A program made the translations under genes and the position numbers. DNA of 64,000 nucleotides, from assembly GCA_965262175.1 (NCBI GenBank), contig CBDHES010000029.1:372001-436000 (forward strand), given 5' to 3'. This document shows positions 27,720 through 36,185 of the stretch, piece by piece. The notes under the pieces are model-generated. The model saw only the letters and a list, made by a program, of their open reading frames with translations. It ran no database searches and was not told the origin of the DNA. Origin of the DNA: CADEDH01 sp965262175. GTDB lineage: Bacteria > Actinomycetota > Acidimicrobiia > Acidimicrobiales > SZUA-35. The stretch's first letter is position 1, and each line of letters opens with the position of its first letter.

Positions 27720-29027
27720 TCAGTACTGGACCTGGCCAGCCTCGGGGTACAGCACCCACGTCTGGCCGGGCATGAGGACGATCGGCCGACCGTCGTCGTC
27801 GGCCAGGGTCGGGGCCTGGTCGGCCTCGGGCCGCTCCCACGTGCCGGTGATGACGTGGCCGTCGGTGAGGACGATCAGGTCTCCCGAGCCGGTCGACACC
27901 AGTTCTGGTGACGCCGCATCGGCCGGACTCCGGACATAGGAGGTGACCATGATGACCACGTTGGCCGGGGCGAGCTGGTCGCCGCCGACCGTGACGTGGG
28001 GCTCGCCGTTCTGGGTCCTGGGCCATCCCTGCGTCGCTTCGTCCCAGGTGAAGCCGACCGTCGGCCCCTCCCGGAAGGCGATCGTCACCGGCCCCGGTAC
28101 GGGCTCCCCGACCGCAACCTCGACCTCATCGTCCCCGACCTCATCGTCGTCGGCCCCATCGTCCGCAACCCCGTCGGCCGCCGGGTCGGTGCCATCAGCG
28201 CCATCGGTGCTCGACGGGTCGTCGTCCGATGGGGGCTCGTCGTCATCGGTGCTCGCCGGGATCTCGACCGTCGTGTCGCCGTTCGCCGTGGTGGCGGGAT
28301 CGCCGACCTCGGCGGGTGCGCCATCGGCTCCCCGGTAGTCGAACCAGGGGAAGGGGGGCTCGGTGCCATCCTCGGGGGCCAGGGCGTACAGGTCGGTCCC
28401 GTCGACGTAGAGGTTGTGGGGAGCGGGCCGGGAGCCGTCTCGGAAGTACTCGGGGCGGGAGTGGTTCGTCACCGCGATGGCGTCGACACCGGCCAGCGCC
28501 CCCATCACGTAGTCGTTGCCGCCCGACGAGGCGTAGAGCGGGTTGTTGAAGCCCCACAGCAGATCGAAGTCGGAGGTCCGGCTCGACCGGACCGGACCGA
28601 CCGGGTCGGGGATCGCCGAATGGAAGACGGCGGTGAACCGGGTGACCCCCTCGGCCCGCAGGTCGAACACGATGTCGGCCAGCTCCAGACCGGTCTGAGG
28701 ACGGGCGTCGGGGTGGTTGTCGATCTTGACCACGAGCGCAGGGCGGGTCAGATCGGTGCCGACGTCGGTGACCTCGCCGGTGAGGGGAGCGATCCGGGCC
28801 GGGTCGATCGTGGTCGTCGTGCTGGGGGCGGTCGTCGTCGGCCGGGTGGTCGTCGTCCGGCGGGTCGTGCTCGGCGCCTCGGGCTCGGTCGTTGTCGTCG
28901 TCACCTCGGCGGCATCGTCGGAGCCACCGCACCCGGCGGCGACCATCATCGCGACCACGAACGCAACGCCCATCCGCCACAGCCCATGCCGCTGCTCGCT
29001 GCCCTCACGTCTCACGCTGACCGTCAC
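27720..29027 (-). CDS. YerB-like (DUF3048) lipoprotein
   Basis: A 435-residue lipoprotein of unknown function. The signal peptide ends MMVAAGC, followed by a Thr/Pro-rich linker (about 45-75). The DUF3048 fold shows PALVVKIDNHPDARPQTGL, DIVFDLRAEGVTRFTAVFHS, PVGPVRSSRTSDFDLLWGFN and a C-terminal TWVLYPEAG. An Asp-rich insert (about residues 255-300) splits the two halves of the domain. The first start (GTG at 29027) is used; ATG at 28973 would give a shorter signal peptide. No clear promoter was seen; the upstream gap has a CGAGCG-ATC-CGCTCG inverted repeat at 29037-29051. Confidence 0.85.
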   Translation of the reverse strand: MTVSVRREGSEQRHGLWRMGVAFVVAMMVAAGCGGSDDAAEVTTTTTEPEAPSTTRRTTTTRPTTTAPSTTTTIDPARIAPLTGEVTDVGTDLTRPALVVKIDNHPDARPQTGLELADIVFDLRAEGVTRFTAVFHSAIPDPVGPVRSSRTSDFDLLWGFNNPLYASSGGNDYVMGALAGVDAIAVTNHSRPEYFRDGSRPAPHNLYVDGTDLYALAPEDGTEPPFPWFDYRGADGAPAEVGDPATTANGDTTVEIPASTDDDEPPSDDDPSSTDGADGTDPAADGVADDGADDDEVGDDEVEVAVGEPVPGPVTIAFREGPTVGFTWDEATQGWPRTQNGEPHVTVGGDQLAPANVVIMVTSYVRSPADAASPELVSTGSGDLIVLTDGHVITGTWERPEADQAPTLADDDGRPIVLMPGQTWVLYPEAGQVQY

Positions 29028-29036
29028 CTCGTCGTT

Positions 29037-29051
29037 CGAGCGATCCGCTCG
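29037..29051. repeat. 15-nt inverted repeat upstream of the YerB-like gene
   Basis: CGAGCG-ATC-CGCTCG, perfect 6-nt arms, 10 nt before the proposed GTG start. It could be an operator or a leader hairpin. A 14-nt direct repeat GCTCGCTGCCCTCA (28994 and 29047) surrounds it. Confidence 0.45.
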
Positions 29052-29123
29052 CTGCCCTCAACCCTGTCGGTCCCGAGTTAACCCGATCGCCGGGCCATCA
29101 TCGGTGATGCCCGGCGAGGGCGC

Positions 29124-29957
29124 TCACAGCTCGGCCAGCACGTCGATGCGGAGGTCGAGCGGGGCGGTGTGGACCGGTCCGTCGACCTCCTCCACCGAGG
29201 CCGGCGGCACCAGCCAGACGTGCTCGGTTCCGGGGCTGATCGCCGCCGGGCGGGGCGATCCGGCCCGAATCGCCGAGAGGGCGGCCAGGAGGCCGGGCGG
29301 ATAGCGGGTGAGGGCGACCGCATCCCGGTCTGCCTCGAGGTCCCGATCCTCGGCCAGCAACCGGCGCAGGCCATGGGTGGCGGCCGGTCGAGCCAGCGGA
29401 GCGATGGGGCCGGCCATCATCCACCCGAAGACGGCAGCTCCGATCGACGCCGCCTCGGCATCACCGCTGCGGGCACGGACCAACAGCTCGGCCACGACCC
29501 CCTCGAGCGCCACCCGATCGACGGCATCGAGCAAGCCGGTGGTCGCCACGATCGCCGTCCGGTCGCCCTGAGCGATCGCCGCCGCGTTGCGGGCCTTGTC
29601 GTCGATCACGTAGAGCTCGGGCTCGGCGACGCCGCCCGCCAGCGACAACCCCTCGACGAGGTTGACCAGACGGGGGTGCGTCGCCTCGTCGGTCGGTTTC
29701 GCTTCCATGGCCGTCAGCACGATGTCGGCCGCCCGCCGGACCCGGGACCACACGAAGGCGGCGGCGACGAGGAGGCCGACCGGAATCCCGACCCAGAACG
29801 GCAGACCGGGTACGACCAACGCCACCAGGACGGCCACGATGATGGCCGGGACGGCGACGACGGCGACCGCCATCGCCAGGACCGGAGCGGTACCGGATCG
29901 ACGGACGTCGGCCGTCGGTCCGTCGGATGTGTCGCCGGATGAGGACTGGGCTGCCAT
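29124..29957 (-). CDS. M48-like membrane protein with degenerate zinc motif
   Basis: A 277-residue protein with two membrane helices (about 27-50 and 55-72), then a cytoplasmic domain that lines up with M48/HtpX peptidases: ATTGLLDAVDRVALEGVVAELL matches the helix that normally carries HExxH. Here the site reads A156-E-L-L-V160, so both His ligands are gone. A downstream EADRDA segment also resembles the family's third-ligand region. It is therefore likely an inactive pseudoprotease. Promoter TACACT lies 10 nt before the ATG. Confidence 0.65.
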   Translation of the reverse strand: MAAQSSSGDTSDGPTADVRRSGTAPVLAMAVAVVAVPAIIVAVLVALVVPGLPFWVGIPVGLLVAAAFVWSRVRRAADIVLTAMEAKPTDEATHPRLVNLVEGLSLAGGVAEPELYVIDDKARNAAAIAQGDRTAIVATTGLLDAVDRVALEGVVAELLVRARSGDAEAASIGAAVFGWMMAGPIAPLARPAATHGLRRLLAEDRDLEADRDAVALTRYPPGLLAALSAIRAGSPRPAAISPGTEHVWLVPPASVEEVDGPVHTAPLDLRIDVLAEL

Positions 29958-29967
29958 GGTGGCACGT

Positions 29968-29973
29968 AGTGTA
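29968..29973 (-). promoter_or_regulatory. Leaderless-type -10 element of the M48-like gene
   Basis: TACACT 10 nt before the ATG at 29957. Confidence 0.45.
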
Positions 29974-30012
29974 GTGCCCTCGATCCGACTCGGAGCCGGG
30001 CCTGGGGGCCGG

Positions 30013-31083
30013 TCAGGCCAGCAGGCGCTGGTAGCGGGCGATGTAGGCGTCGGCCAGCTTCGTCATGGCGAACTCCCGGGTCCGCTCGTGGCCCGAGGCG
30101 ATCTGGCGCTCGACCCCGGCCGGCCGGTTCAGCGCCTCCAGGAGGCTCTTGGCCAACGATCGGCTATCGCCCGTGGGGAACAGCTTGGCGTCGCGGCCGT
30201 CGCGGGCCACGACCCGGTAGGCCGGCAGGTCGCTGGCCACCACCGGCGTCCCGGCGGCCATCCCTTCGAGTAGCACCAGGCCGAAACTCTCCCCGCCGAG
30301 CGACGGCACGCAGAACGCATCGGCGGCCCGCAGGCGGGCCTGCTTCTCGGCCTCGGTCAAGGAGCCGAGCCACTGGATCCGGTCGTCGCCCCGGTACCGG
30401 TTGCGGAGCTCATCGGTCTCCGGCCCGTGTCCCCCGATCCAGAAGGTGACGTCGCCCGGTAGGAGCCGGGTCGCTTCGAGGAGCACGGCCAGGCCCTTGC
30501 GGGGTTCATGACGGCCGAGGAACATGACCGTCGGGCCGTCGGTGGGTGCCGGATCGGCGTCGGCGTAGCGGTCGATCTCGATCCCGTTGAAGAGGATCTC
30601 GTAGTCCCCGGTCAGATGACGGCGGGCCATCCCCGCCGCCTCGGGGCTCACCGCGGTCTTGATGTCGATACGGTTGGCGATCCGGCGCAGGATCGGCCGA
30701 CCCCATCGGTAGACCGAGATGTGGCCGGCGGCGTGGAACGTCCCCAGGAGCGGGACCGGTTTGACGACGGCCGAGGTCAGCGTCGGTCCGGGAGCAAGGG
30801 GCTCGTGGAGGTGCAGCGCATCGAACCGCTGGTCCCAGATCGCTCCCAACACCCGGAGTTGGGCCGGCGGGTCCGGTGCCAGCGGGGCGAAGGACCCGTT
30901 CTGGGCGTAGGGGATCGAGTTGCCGAGGGGGGTGACCCACGGCTCGGGCGGGTGGCCGTCGCACGGGGCGAGAACCTGGGTGTCGACCCCTTTCGCCCGC
31001 AGGGCGCGAGAGAGACCCAGCACCTGGGCCTGCACGCCACCCCACACCGCCAGGCTGTAGGGACAGACCATCCCGATTCGCAC
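30013..31083 (-). CDS. pimA: Phosphatidylinositol mannosyltransferase PimA-like GT4 glycosyltransferase
   Basis: Transfers the first mannose to phosphatidylinositol at the inner face of the membrane. The 356-residue GT4 protein has MVCPYSLAVWGGVQAQVLGL, the FLGRHEPRKGLAVLLEA Rossmann-2 entry and the EX7E motif in GGESFGLVLLEGMAAG. Gene order thrS-HIT-pgsA-patA-pimA is that of mycobacteria, which supports the PimA call. GTG at 31083 is preceded by TAGGGT 6 nt upstream, so it may also be transcribed separately. Confidence 0.9.
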   Translation of the reverse strand: MRIGMVCPYSLAVWGGVQAQVLGLSRALRAKGVDTQVLAPCDGHPPEPWVTPLGNSIPYAQNGSFAPLAPDPPAQLRVLGAIWDQRFDALHLHEPLAPGPTLTSAVVKPVPLLGTFHAAGHISVYRWGRPILRRIANRIDIKTAVSPEAAGMARRHLTGDYEILFNGIEIDRYADADPAPTDGPTVMFLGRHEPRKGLAVLLEATRLLPGDVTFWIGGHGPETDELRNRYRGDDRIQWLGSLTEAEKQARLRAADAFCVPSLGGESFGLVLLEGMAAGTPVVASDLPAYRVVARDGRDAKLFPTGDSRSLAKSLLEALNRPAGVERQIASGHERTREFAMTKLADAYIARYQRLLA

Positions 31084-31089
31084 CCGGCA

Positions 31090-31095
31090 ACCCTA
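31090..31095 (-). promoter_or_regulatory. Leaderless-type -10 element of pimA
   Basis: TAGGGT 6 nt before the pimA GTG, in the 78-nt gap after patA. Confidence 0.45.
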
Positions 31096-31161
31096 TCGGC
31101 GGGGGCGGTCGGACCCGGGCGATCGGCGACCGGCTTCGCCCGAGGCCCGTGACGTGCCGCC

Positions 31162-32052
31162 TCAGCCCTCGCCGACACGGTCTGACGGCCAGTTGGGCTC
31201 GAGCAGGTGCCACTGGTCCGGAGCGGCTCGGATGAGCACCTCCATGGACCGAGCGAGCCGGGTCGTCACGTCCGCCACGTCGTCCCGCAACTTCCGGTCG
31301 CGGTCGGCATGGATCGGCCCCCCGACCCGGGCGAAGTGTCGACCGCCCTCGAAGTACACCGCCGTCGGGAGGAGCGGCGCACCCGTCCGCCGGGCGAGCA
31401 GCGCCGGACCGGCCGGCAACGTCGTCGTCTCCCCGAACAACTCGACCGGGACGCCCGAGCCCGGGAGGTCCCGGTCGCTCAGGAGGCACACGATCCGCCG
31501 ATCGCGTACGGCGTCGATCAACCGGGCCATGGATTCGGGGCCAAGGGGGACGACGTCGATGCCGTAGGAGGAGCGAAGCTCGTCGAACCAGTCGTAGACA
31601 TCGGCCGGCTCCAACACCTCGACCACCGCGGTGACCCGCTCCCCCATCACCCGGTTGAGCCACGCTGCGGCCCACTCCCACCCGCCGAGGTGGGGAAGGA
31701 CGAGGATCGGCCCGATACCGGAGTCGAGGGCCCGCTGGATGTTGGGGTAGCCGTTGACCGAGAACCCTCGGGCCACGACCTCGGCCGACAACGACGGCAG
31801 GTGGAAGGTCTCCGCCCAATACCGGGCGTAGCTCCCGAACCCCCGGGCGGTCGCCGATCGCAACTCGGCCGGAGACAGGGCCGGGTCGACCCGGGCAAGG
31901 TTGCGAGCCAACTGCTCGGCCTTGGCCTCCATCAGCCGGGGCCCGGCCACGGCCCCCACCACCTCGGCCACCGGAGCCAGGGCATCGAGCGGCACCAGGC
32001 GGGAGACCGCCGAAGCCACCTCGAGCACACGGCGGGGCCGGCTCGATGCCAC
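31162..32052 (-). CDS. Phosphatidylinositol mannoside acyltransferase (PatA-like)
   Basis: LpxL/HtrB-family acyltransferase that acylates the mannose of PIM in mycobacteria. The 296-residue protein has the catalytic HxxxxE in LVLPHLGGWEWAA, then CLLSDRDLPGSGVPVELFGE and the APLLPTAVYFEGG block. The GTG at 32052 is 2 nt after the pgsA stop, which indicates coupling. The role as PatA rests on the cluster as well as the family. Confidence 0.88.
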   Translation of the reverse strand: MASSRPRRVLEVASAVSRLVPLDALAPVAEVVGAVAGPRLMEAKAEQLARNLARVDPALSPAELRSATARGFGSYARYWAETFHLPSLSAEVVARGFSVNGYPNIQRALDSGIGPILVLPHLGGWEWAAAWLNRVMGERVTAVVEVLEPADVYDWFDELRSSYGIDVVPLGPESMARLIDAVRDRRIVCLLSDRDLPGSGVPVELFGETTTLPAGPALLARRTGAPLLPTAVYFEGGRHFARVGGPIHADRDRKLRDDVADVTTRLARSMEVLIRAAPDQWHLLEPNWPSDRVGEG

Positions 32053-32054
32053 GG

Positions 32055-32750
32055 TCAGCGTCGCCGGCGCCGGGCCTCGGCCCGGGCTCGGGCCCGCTGG
32101 CGCAGGTCGGCCATCGGACGGGCCGCCCGGCGGCGGCCCGGTTGGCGACCGCTCGGCCGGAGCGGCTCGGACCCGCTGGCCTGCCGCCACACCTTGAGGA
32201 AGCGGGTCAGCGCGGTGAACGCGGTGAGGGCGAACAGGACCCAGAGCGTGGGTACGAACAACGGGCTGATCAGGAGGCCGAAGCCGAACAGGATGATCCG
32301 CTCGGCCCGTTCCATGATCCCGCCCCGGGCGTCGTACCCCAGCGATTCGGCCTTGGCCCGCTGGTAGGAGACGAGGGACGCCGCCAGGTAGATACCGAAC
32401 GGCAACATCGCCAGTCGAGGGTCGTCGCCCTCGGCGAGGTACCACCCGGCGCCGGCGAACAACAGCCCATCACTCAGCCGGTCCGACACCGAATCGAGGT
32501 AGGCCCCGCGAGGCCCGGACCGGCCACCGGCCTTGGCCACGGCGCCGTCGAGCGCATCGGGCAGACCGGCCATGATCAGCAGCAGCACGGCCAGCGGGAA
32601 CTGCCCGAGACCGATCGCCACCGCACACGCCCCGGCCATGATGACACCGACGGCGGTGACGGCGTCGGGCGAGACCCCGGCCCGGTGGAGACGGTGCCCG
32701 ATCGGTGCCATGGCGTTCTCGAAACTGGTGCGGAAGCTGCCGTCGAACAC
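32055..32750 (-). CDS. pgsA: CDP-alcohol phosphatidyltransferase (phosphatidylinositol phosphate synthase, PgsA1-like)
   Basis: Makes phosphatidylinositol phosphate from CDP-DAG and inositol phosphate. The 231-residue protein has about six membrane helices and the motif D65xxD68G...G82xxxD86xxxD90. The Arg that normally follows the Ala in the motif is Lys (K73). The C-terminal tail is strongly basic. GTG at 32750 has AGAGAGGA upstream. It is followed by patA with a 2-nt gap. Confidence 0.9.
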   Translation of the reverse strand: MFDGSFRTSFENAMAPIGHRLHRAGVSPDAVTAVGVIMAGACAVAIGLGQFPLAVLLLIMAGLPDALDGAVAKAGGRSGPRGAYLDSVSDRLSDGLLFAGAGWYLAEGDDPRLAMLPFGIYLAASLVSYQRAKAESLGYDARGGIMERAERIILFGFGLLISPLFVPTLWVLFALTAFTALTRFLKVWRQASGSEPLRPSGRQPGRRRAARPMADLRQRARARAEARRRRR

Positions 32751-32872
32751 GGTCCATCCTCTCTCTGGTCGGCTTCGCGACCGATCGGTCCCCTGCGCCG
32801 ACCTGTGCCGAACTGCGCCGACGCCGACCCGGGACGTCCACCCAACGGTAGCTCATCCCCGGACCGAGACGA

Positions 32873-33514
32873 TCACGCCGGCGGCGGTGGAACCTCGTCG
32901 GCCTCGACGTACTGCGACCAGTCCTCGGGGTTGTCTTCGACGAAGGCATCGACGATGGAACCGTCGACCCCGTCGACCAGGACGAACCCCCGCTTGGCCG
33001 GCGGTTCATCGGCCGAGTACAGCAGGATCCGCCAGGTCGGCCGGCTGAGGAGACCCCGCCACCCCATCTGAGCCGAGGCGTGACCGACGGGGAACCCGAC
33101 CTCGGCGATCGCCGCCACCAGGGCGTCGCGCTCGTCGACGTCGAGGTCCCAGCCGCTGACGATGCTGTAGATCCCGACCACGCCGAGGATGATCGCCGCG
33201 CCGAGGAAGCCCCGGTTGACGTAGATCGAGTCACCGAAGGCGATCACGATCAGGGTGAGGCCGATGGCGATGGCGAGGTAGAGGTAGCCCGGCACGCGGC
33301 GCCGGTTGTTGTTGGGGAAGACGTAGTCCTCCGGGTCGACCAGGTGGGGTTGGAGGTCGGCCGGCAGCTCATCGACCGAGCCGGACCCGTCGTCGGTCGA
33401 CGGCGACCCGCTCGGGGGCGGGGGGTCCTCGGTGGACGGGGCATCGTCGCCGTCCGGGCGTTCCACGGTCCCGCGGGACTCGTCGGCCTCGTCGGCGTCG
33501 GCTCGGGCGCTCAT
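32873..33514 (-). CDS. Conserved hypothetical membrane protein
   Basis: A 213-residue protein I do not recognise. Residues 1-60 are acidic and Pro/Ser-rich, then an NNNRRRVPGYLYLAIAIG segment begins two membrane helices (about 80-97 and 105-125). The C-terminal cytoplasmic-looking part contains WRILLYSADEPPAKRGFVLV and ends in PPPPA. It lies inside the PIM cluster between the HIT gene and pgsA, with its own TAAGGT 8 nt before the ATG. A role in envelope lipid work is possible by position only. Confidence 0.8.
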   Translation of the reverse strand: MSARADADEADESRGTVERPDGDDAPSTEDPPPPSGSPSTDDGSGSVDELPADLQPHLVDPEDYVFPNNNRRRVPGYLYLAIAIGLTLIVIAFGDSIYVNRGFLGAAIILGVVGIYSIVSGWDLDVDERDALVAAIAEVGFPVGHASAQMGWRGLLSRPTWRILLYSADEPPAKRGFVLVDGVDGSIVDAFVEDNPEDWSQYVEADEVPPPPA

Positions 33515-33522
33515 CGCCTCCG

Positions 33523-33528
33523 ACCTTA
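33523..33528 (-). promoter_or_regulatory. Leaderless-type -10 element overlapping the HIT stop
   Basis: TAAGGT 8 nt before the ATG at 33514. The TAA is also the stop codon of the HIT gene. Confidence 0.4.
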
Positions 33529-34089
33529 TCGGCCGCCCACCGACCCGCCGTCACCGGGCGGCCAGGCGGCCCGCAGCGTTTCCCACGTTGCGGCCAGGGT
33601 CACCGGGAGCACCCGGGCCCCGGCGACCGAGGTCATGAAGTTGGTGTCGGCCGACCATCGGGGCACGACGTGGACGTGGAGGTGATCCCGGACCGAGCCG
33701 CCACCGGCCTCGCCCTCGTTGATCCCGATGTTGAGCCCATCGGGCCTGAAGGCCCGCCGGATGGCGGCCGCGGCGTCCCGGACCAGGCGCCACAGCTCAT
33801 CGTGGGTCTCGTCGTCGAGCCCGTCGATGCCGGGCGCGGCCCGACGGGGCAGCACCAGCACGTGGCCCGACGTGTAGGGGAAGACGTTGAGGATGGCGAA
33901 GGTCCGCGGCCATCGGGTGAGGATGTAGGTCTCGTCGTCCGGTCGGCCCGAGGTCTCGATCGCCTCGAACAGCGAGCGGCCCGGCACCGGTCGGGGGTCG
34001 ACGTGGGGACGGCCGTCGCCCCCGACGCCCGGTGGTTGACCGATCCGCCACCCGGCGAAGAAGTGGTCGAGGCCGTCCGCGTCGACCAT
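33526..34089 (-). CDS. HIT family nucleotide-binding protein
   Basis: Histidine-triad hydrolase or AP4A phosphorylase-like protein, 187 residues. The HxHxH site is DHLHVHVVPRW; other family motifs are FAILNVFPYTSGHVLVLPRR and GLNIGINEGEAGGGSVRDHL. Its ATG overlaps the thrS stop by one base (TGATG). The same HIT gene sits between thrS and pgsA in mycobacteria. Confidence 0.93.
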   Translation of the reverse strand: MVDADGLDHFFAGWRIGQPPGVGGDGRPHVDPRPVPGRSLFEAIETSGRPDDETYILTRWPRTFAILNVFPYTSGHVLVLPRRAAPGIDGLDDETHDELWRLVRDAAAAIRRAFRPDGLNIGINEGEAGGGSVRDHLHVHVVPRWSADTNFMTSVAGARVLPVTLAATWETLRAAWPPGDGGSVGGR

Positions 34090-36086
34090 CAGGGCCGGGA
34101 TGCGGCCGCTTCGGGAGTGTCCTCGGCCTCGAGCCGGGCCACGAACTCGTCGAGGGGGACATCCCGCTCGACGTCGCCACCGCGGGGGTTGACCCCGACC
34201 GTCGACGCCGCCACGTCGTCGTCGCCCACGACCAGCACGTACGGGATCTTCTGGTTCCGGGCGTTACGGATCCGCTTCCCGACCGACTCGGTGGCCGGGG
34301 TCAGCTCGACCCGGTGCCCGGCGGCCCGGAGCCGGTCGACGATCTCGGTGCCGTAGACCTCGTGGTCGTCGGCCACCGGAAGCACCTCGACCTGGACCGG
34401 GGCCAACCACAGCGGCAGGTTGCCGGCGAAATGCTCGATCAACACCCCGAAGAACCGCTCGACCGAGCCGAACAACGCCCGGTGGATCATGACCGGCTGC
34501 TTCCGCTCACCGTCGGAGGCGACGTACTCCAAGCCGAACCGTTCCGGGAGGTTGAAGTCGGCCTGGATGGTCGACAGCTGCCACGACCGGCCGATCGCGT
34601 CGCGGACGTCGACGTCGATCTTCGGGCCGTAGAACGCGCCCCCGCCCTCGTCGACGATGTAGGGCAGGCCGGCGTCGTCGAGCGCCGACTGGAGGGCCTT
34701 GGTGGCGTCCTCCCAGATCTCGTCGGACCCGACCGACTTCTCCGGGGGTCGGGTCGACAGCTTGGCCTGGAACTCGTCGAAGCCGAACGCCCGGAGCACG
34801 TCGAGCACGAAGTCGAGCAACGAGGCGATCTCGGCGTCGATGCCCTCCTGGGTGGTGAAGATGTGGGAGTCGTCCTGGGTGAAACCCCGGATGCGCATCA
34901 GGCCGTGGAGGGTGCCAGCCCGCTCGTAGCGGTACACCGTGCCGAGCTCGTAGAGCCGGAGGGGAAGCTCCCGGTACGACCGCTGGCGGGACCGGTAGAT
35001 CAACACGTGCATCGGGCAGTTCATCGGCTTCGGGTAGTACGTGCCGTTGTCCATCTCCATCGGCGGGTACATCCCGTCGGCGTAGAAGTCCAGGTGGCCC
35101 GACGTCTCGAACAGCTTGGCGTTGGCCAGATGCGGGGTATAGGCGAACTCGTAGCCGCCGGTCTCGTGGCGATGCCGGGAGTAGTCCTCCATCAGCTTGC
35201 GGACGATCGCCCCCTTGGGGTGCCACACGGCCAGGCCGCCCCCCAGCTCGGAGGGGAACGAGAGCAGGTCGAGGTCGTTGGCCAGCTTGCGGTGGTCGCG
35301 CTTGGCCGCTTCCTCCAACCGATGGAGGTGGGCCGCCAACTGCTTGCCGTCGGCCCAGGCGGTGCCGTAGATCCGCTGGAGCATGGGCTGGTGCTCGTCG
35401 CCCCGCCAGTAGGCGCCGGCCACCTTCATCAGCTTGAAATGGCCGAGCCGCCCGGTCGAGGGGACGTGGGGTCCGACGCACATGTCGACGAAGGCGTCCG
35501 TGTTGCGGTAGAAGCTGATGGCGTTGCCGCCGCCGACCTCGCCGGCCAGCTCGCCGTCGCCATCGCCGTCGCTCACCCGATCGATGATCTCCCGCTTGTA
35601 GCGGTGGTCCCGCATCAGTTCGAGGCCATCGGCGGCCGACACCTCGCTCCTGATGAAGGGCTGGTCGGCGGCCACGATGTCCCGCATCTTGGCCTCGATG
35701 CGCTCGAGGTCATCGTCGGTGAAGGTCTGGGGCGGCCCGCCGGCCTCGGCCGGGGGGAGCTCGAAGTCGTAGTAGAAGCCGTCCTCGATGGCCGGCCCGA
35801 TGGCGAACGTCGCTCCCGGCCACAGCTCGAGGACCGCCTGGGCCAGCACATGGGCCGTCGAGTGGCGGATCGTCTCCAATCCCAGCTCGTCGTCGGTGGT
35901 CACGATCTCGACCGCCTGGCCGTCGGCCAGCTCGGCGCCGAGATCGCGCTGCTCACCGTCGACGAGGGTGATGAGGGCTCGCTTGGCCAGCTTCTTGGAG
36001 ATCGACGCAGCCAGATCGGCGCCGGTCGATCCCACCGGCACCTGACGCGCCGAGCCGTCGGGGAGGGAGATCGTGATGTCAGCCAC
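34089..36086 (-). CDS. thrS: Threonyl-tRNA synthetase
   Basis: Charges tRNA-Thr. The 665-residue protein has an N-terminal TGS domain, the editing site HSTAHVLAQAV, a class II core with PKPMNCPMHVLIYRS (zinc Cys), the YRYERAGTLHGLMRIRGFTQ motif 2 and PVMIHRALFGSVERFFG motif 3, and a C-terminal anticodon domain. The start is GTG at 36086, not a farther ATG, because the protein then begins VADITISLPDG and TACACT lies 6 nt before it. Confidence 0.97.
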   Translation of the reverse strand: MADITISLPDGSARQVPVGSTGADLAASISKKLAKRALITLVDGEQRDLGAELADGQAVEIVTTDDELGLETIRHSTAHVLAQAVLELWPGATFAIGPAIEDGFYYDFELPPAEAGGPPQTFTDDDLERIEAKMRDIVAADQPFIRSEVSAADGLELMRDHRYKREIIDRVSDGDGDGELAGEVGGGNAISFYRNTDAFVDMCVGPHVPSTGRLGHFKLMKVAGAYWRGDEHQPMLQRIYGTAWADGKQLAAHLHRLEEAAKRDHRKLANDLDLLSFPSELGGGLAVWHPKGAIVRKLMEDYSRHRHETGGYEFAYTPHLANAKLFETSGHLDFYADGMYPPMEMDNGTYYPKPMNCPMHVLIYRSRQRSYRELPLRLYELGTVYRYERAGTLHGLMRIRGFTQDDSHIFTTQEGIDAEIASLLDFVLDVLRAFGFDEFQAKLSTRPPEKSVGSDEIWEDATKALQSALDDAGLPYIVDEGGGAFYGPKIDVDVRDAIGRSWQLSTIQADFNLPERFGLEYVASDGERKQPVMIHRALFGSVERFFGVLIEHFAGNLPLWLAPVQVEVLPVADDHEVYGTEIVDRLRAAGHRVELTPATESVGKRIRNARNQKIPYVLVVGDDDVAASTVGVNPRGGDVERDVPLDEFVARLEAEDTPEAAASRP

Positions 36087-36092
36087 GCACCG

Positions 36093-36098
36093 AGTGTA
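36093..36098 (-). promoter_or_regulatory. Leaderless-type -10 element of thrS
   Basis: TACACT 6 nt before the thrS GTG. It would drive the thrS-HIT cluster. Confidence 0.5.
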
Positions 36099-36185
36099 TG
36101 GGGCCGGCCCGCAGAGCCCGGGACGTTTTGCGCTCTGACCGGTCGGGGCTGGGCCCCCGGTCCCCCGATCGACCAGACTGGCGCC

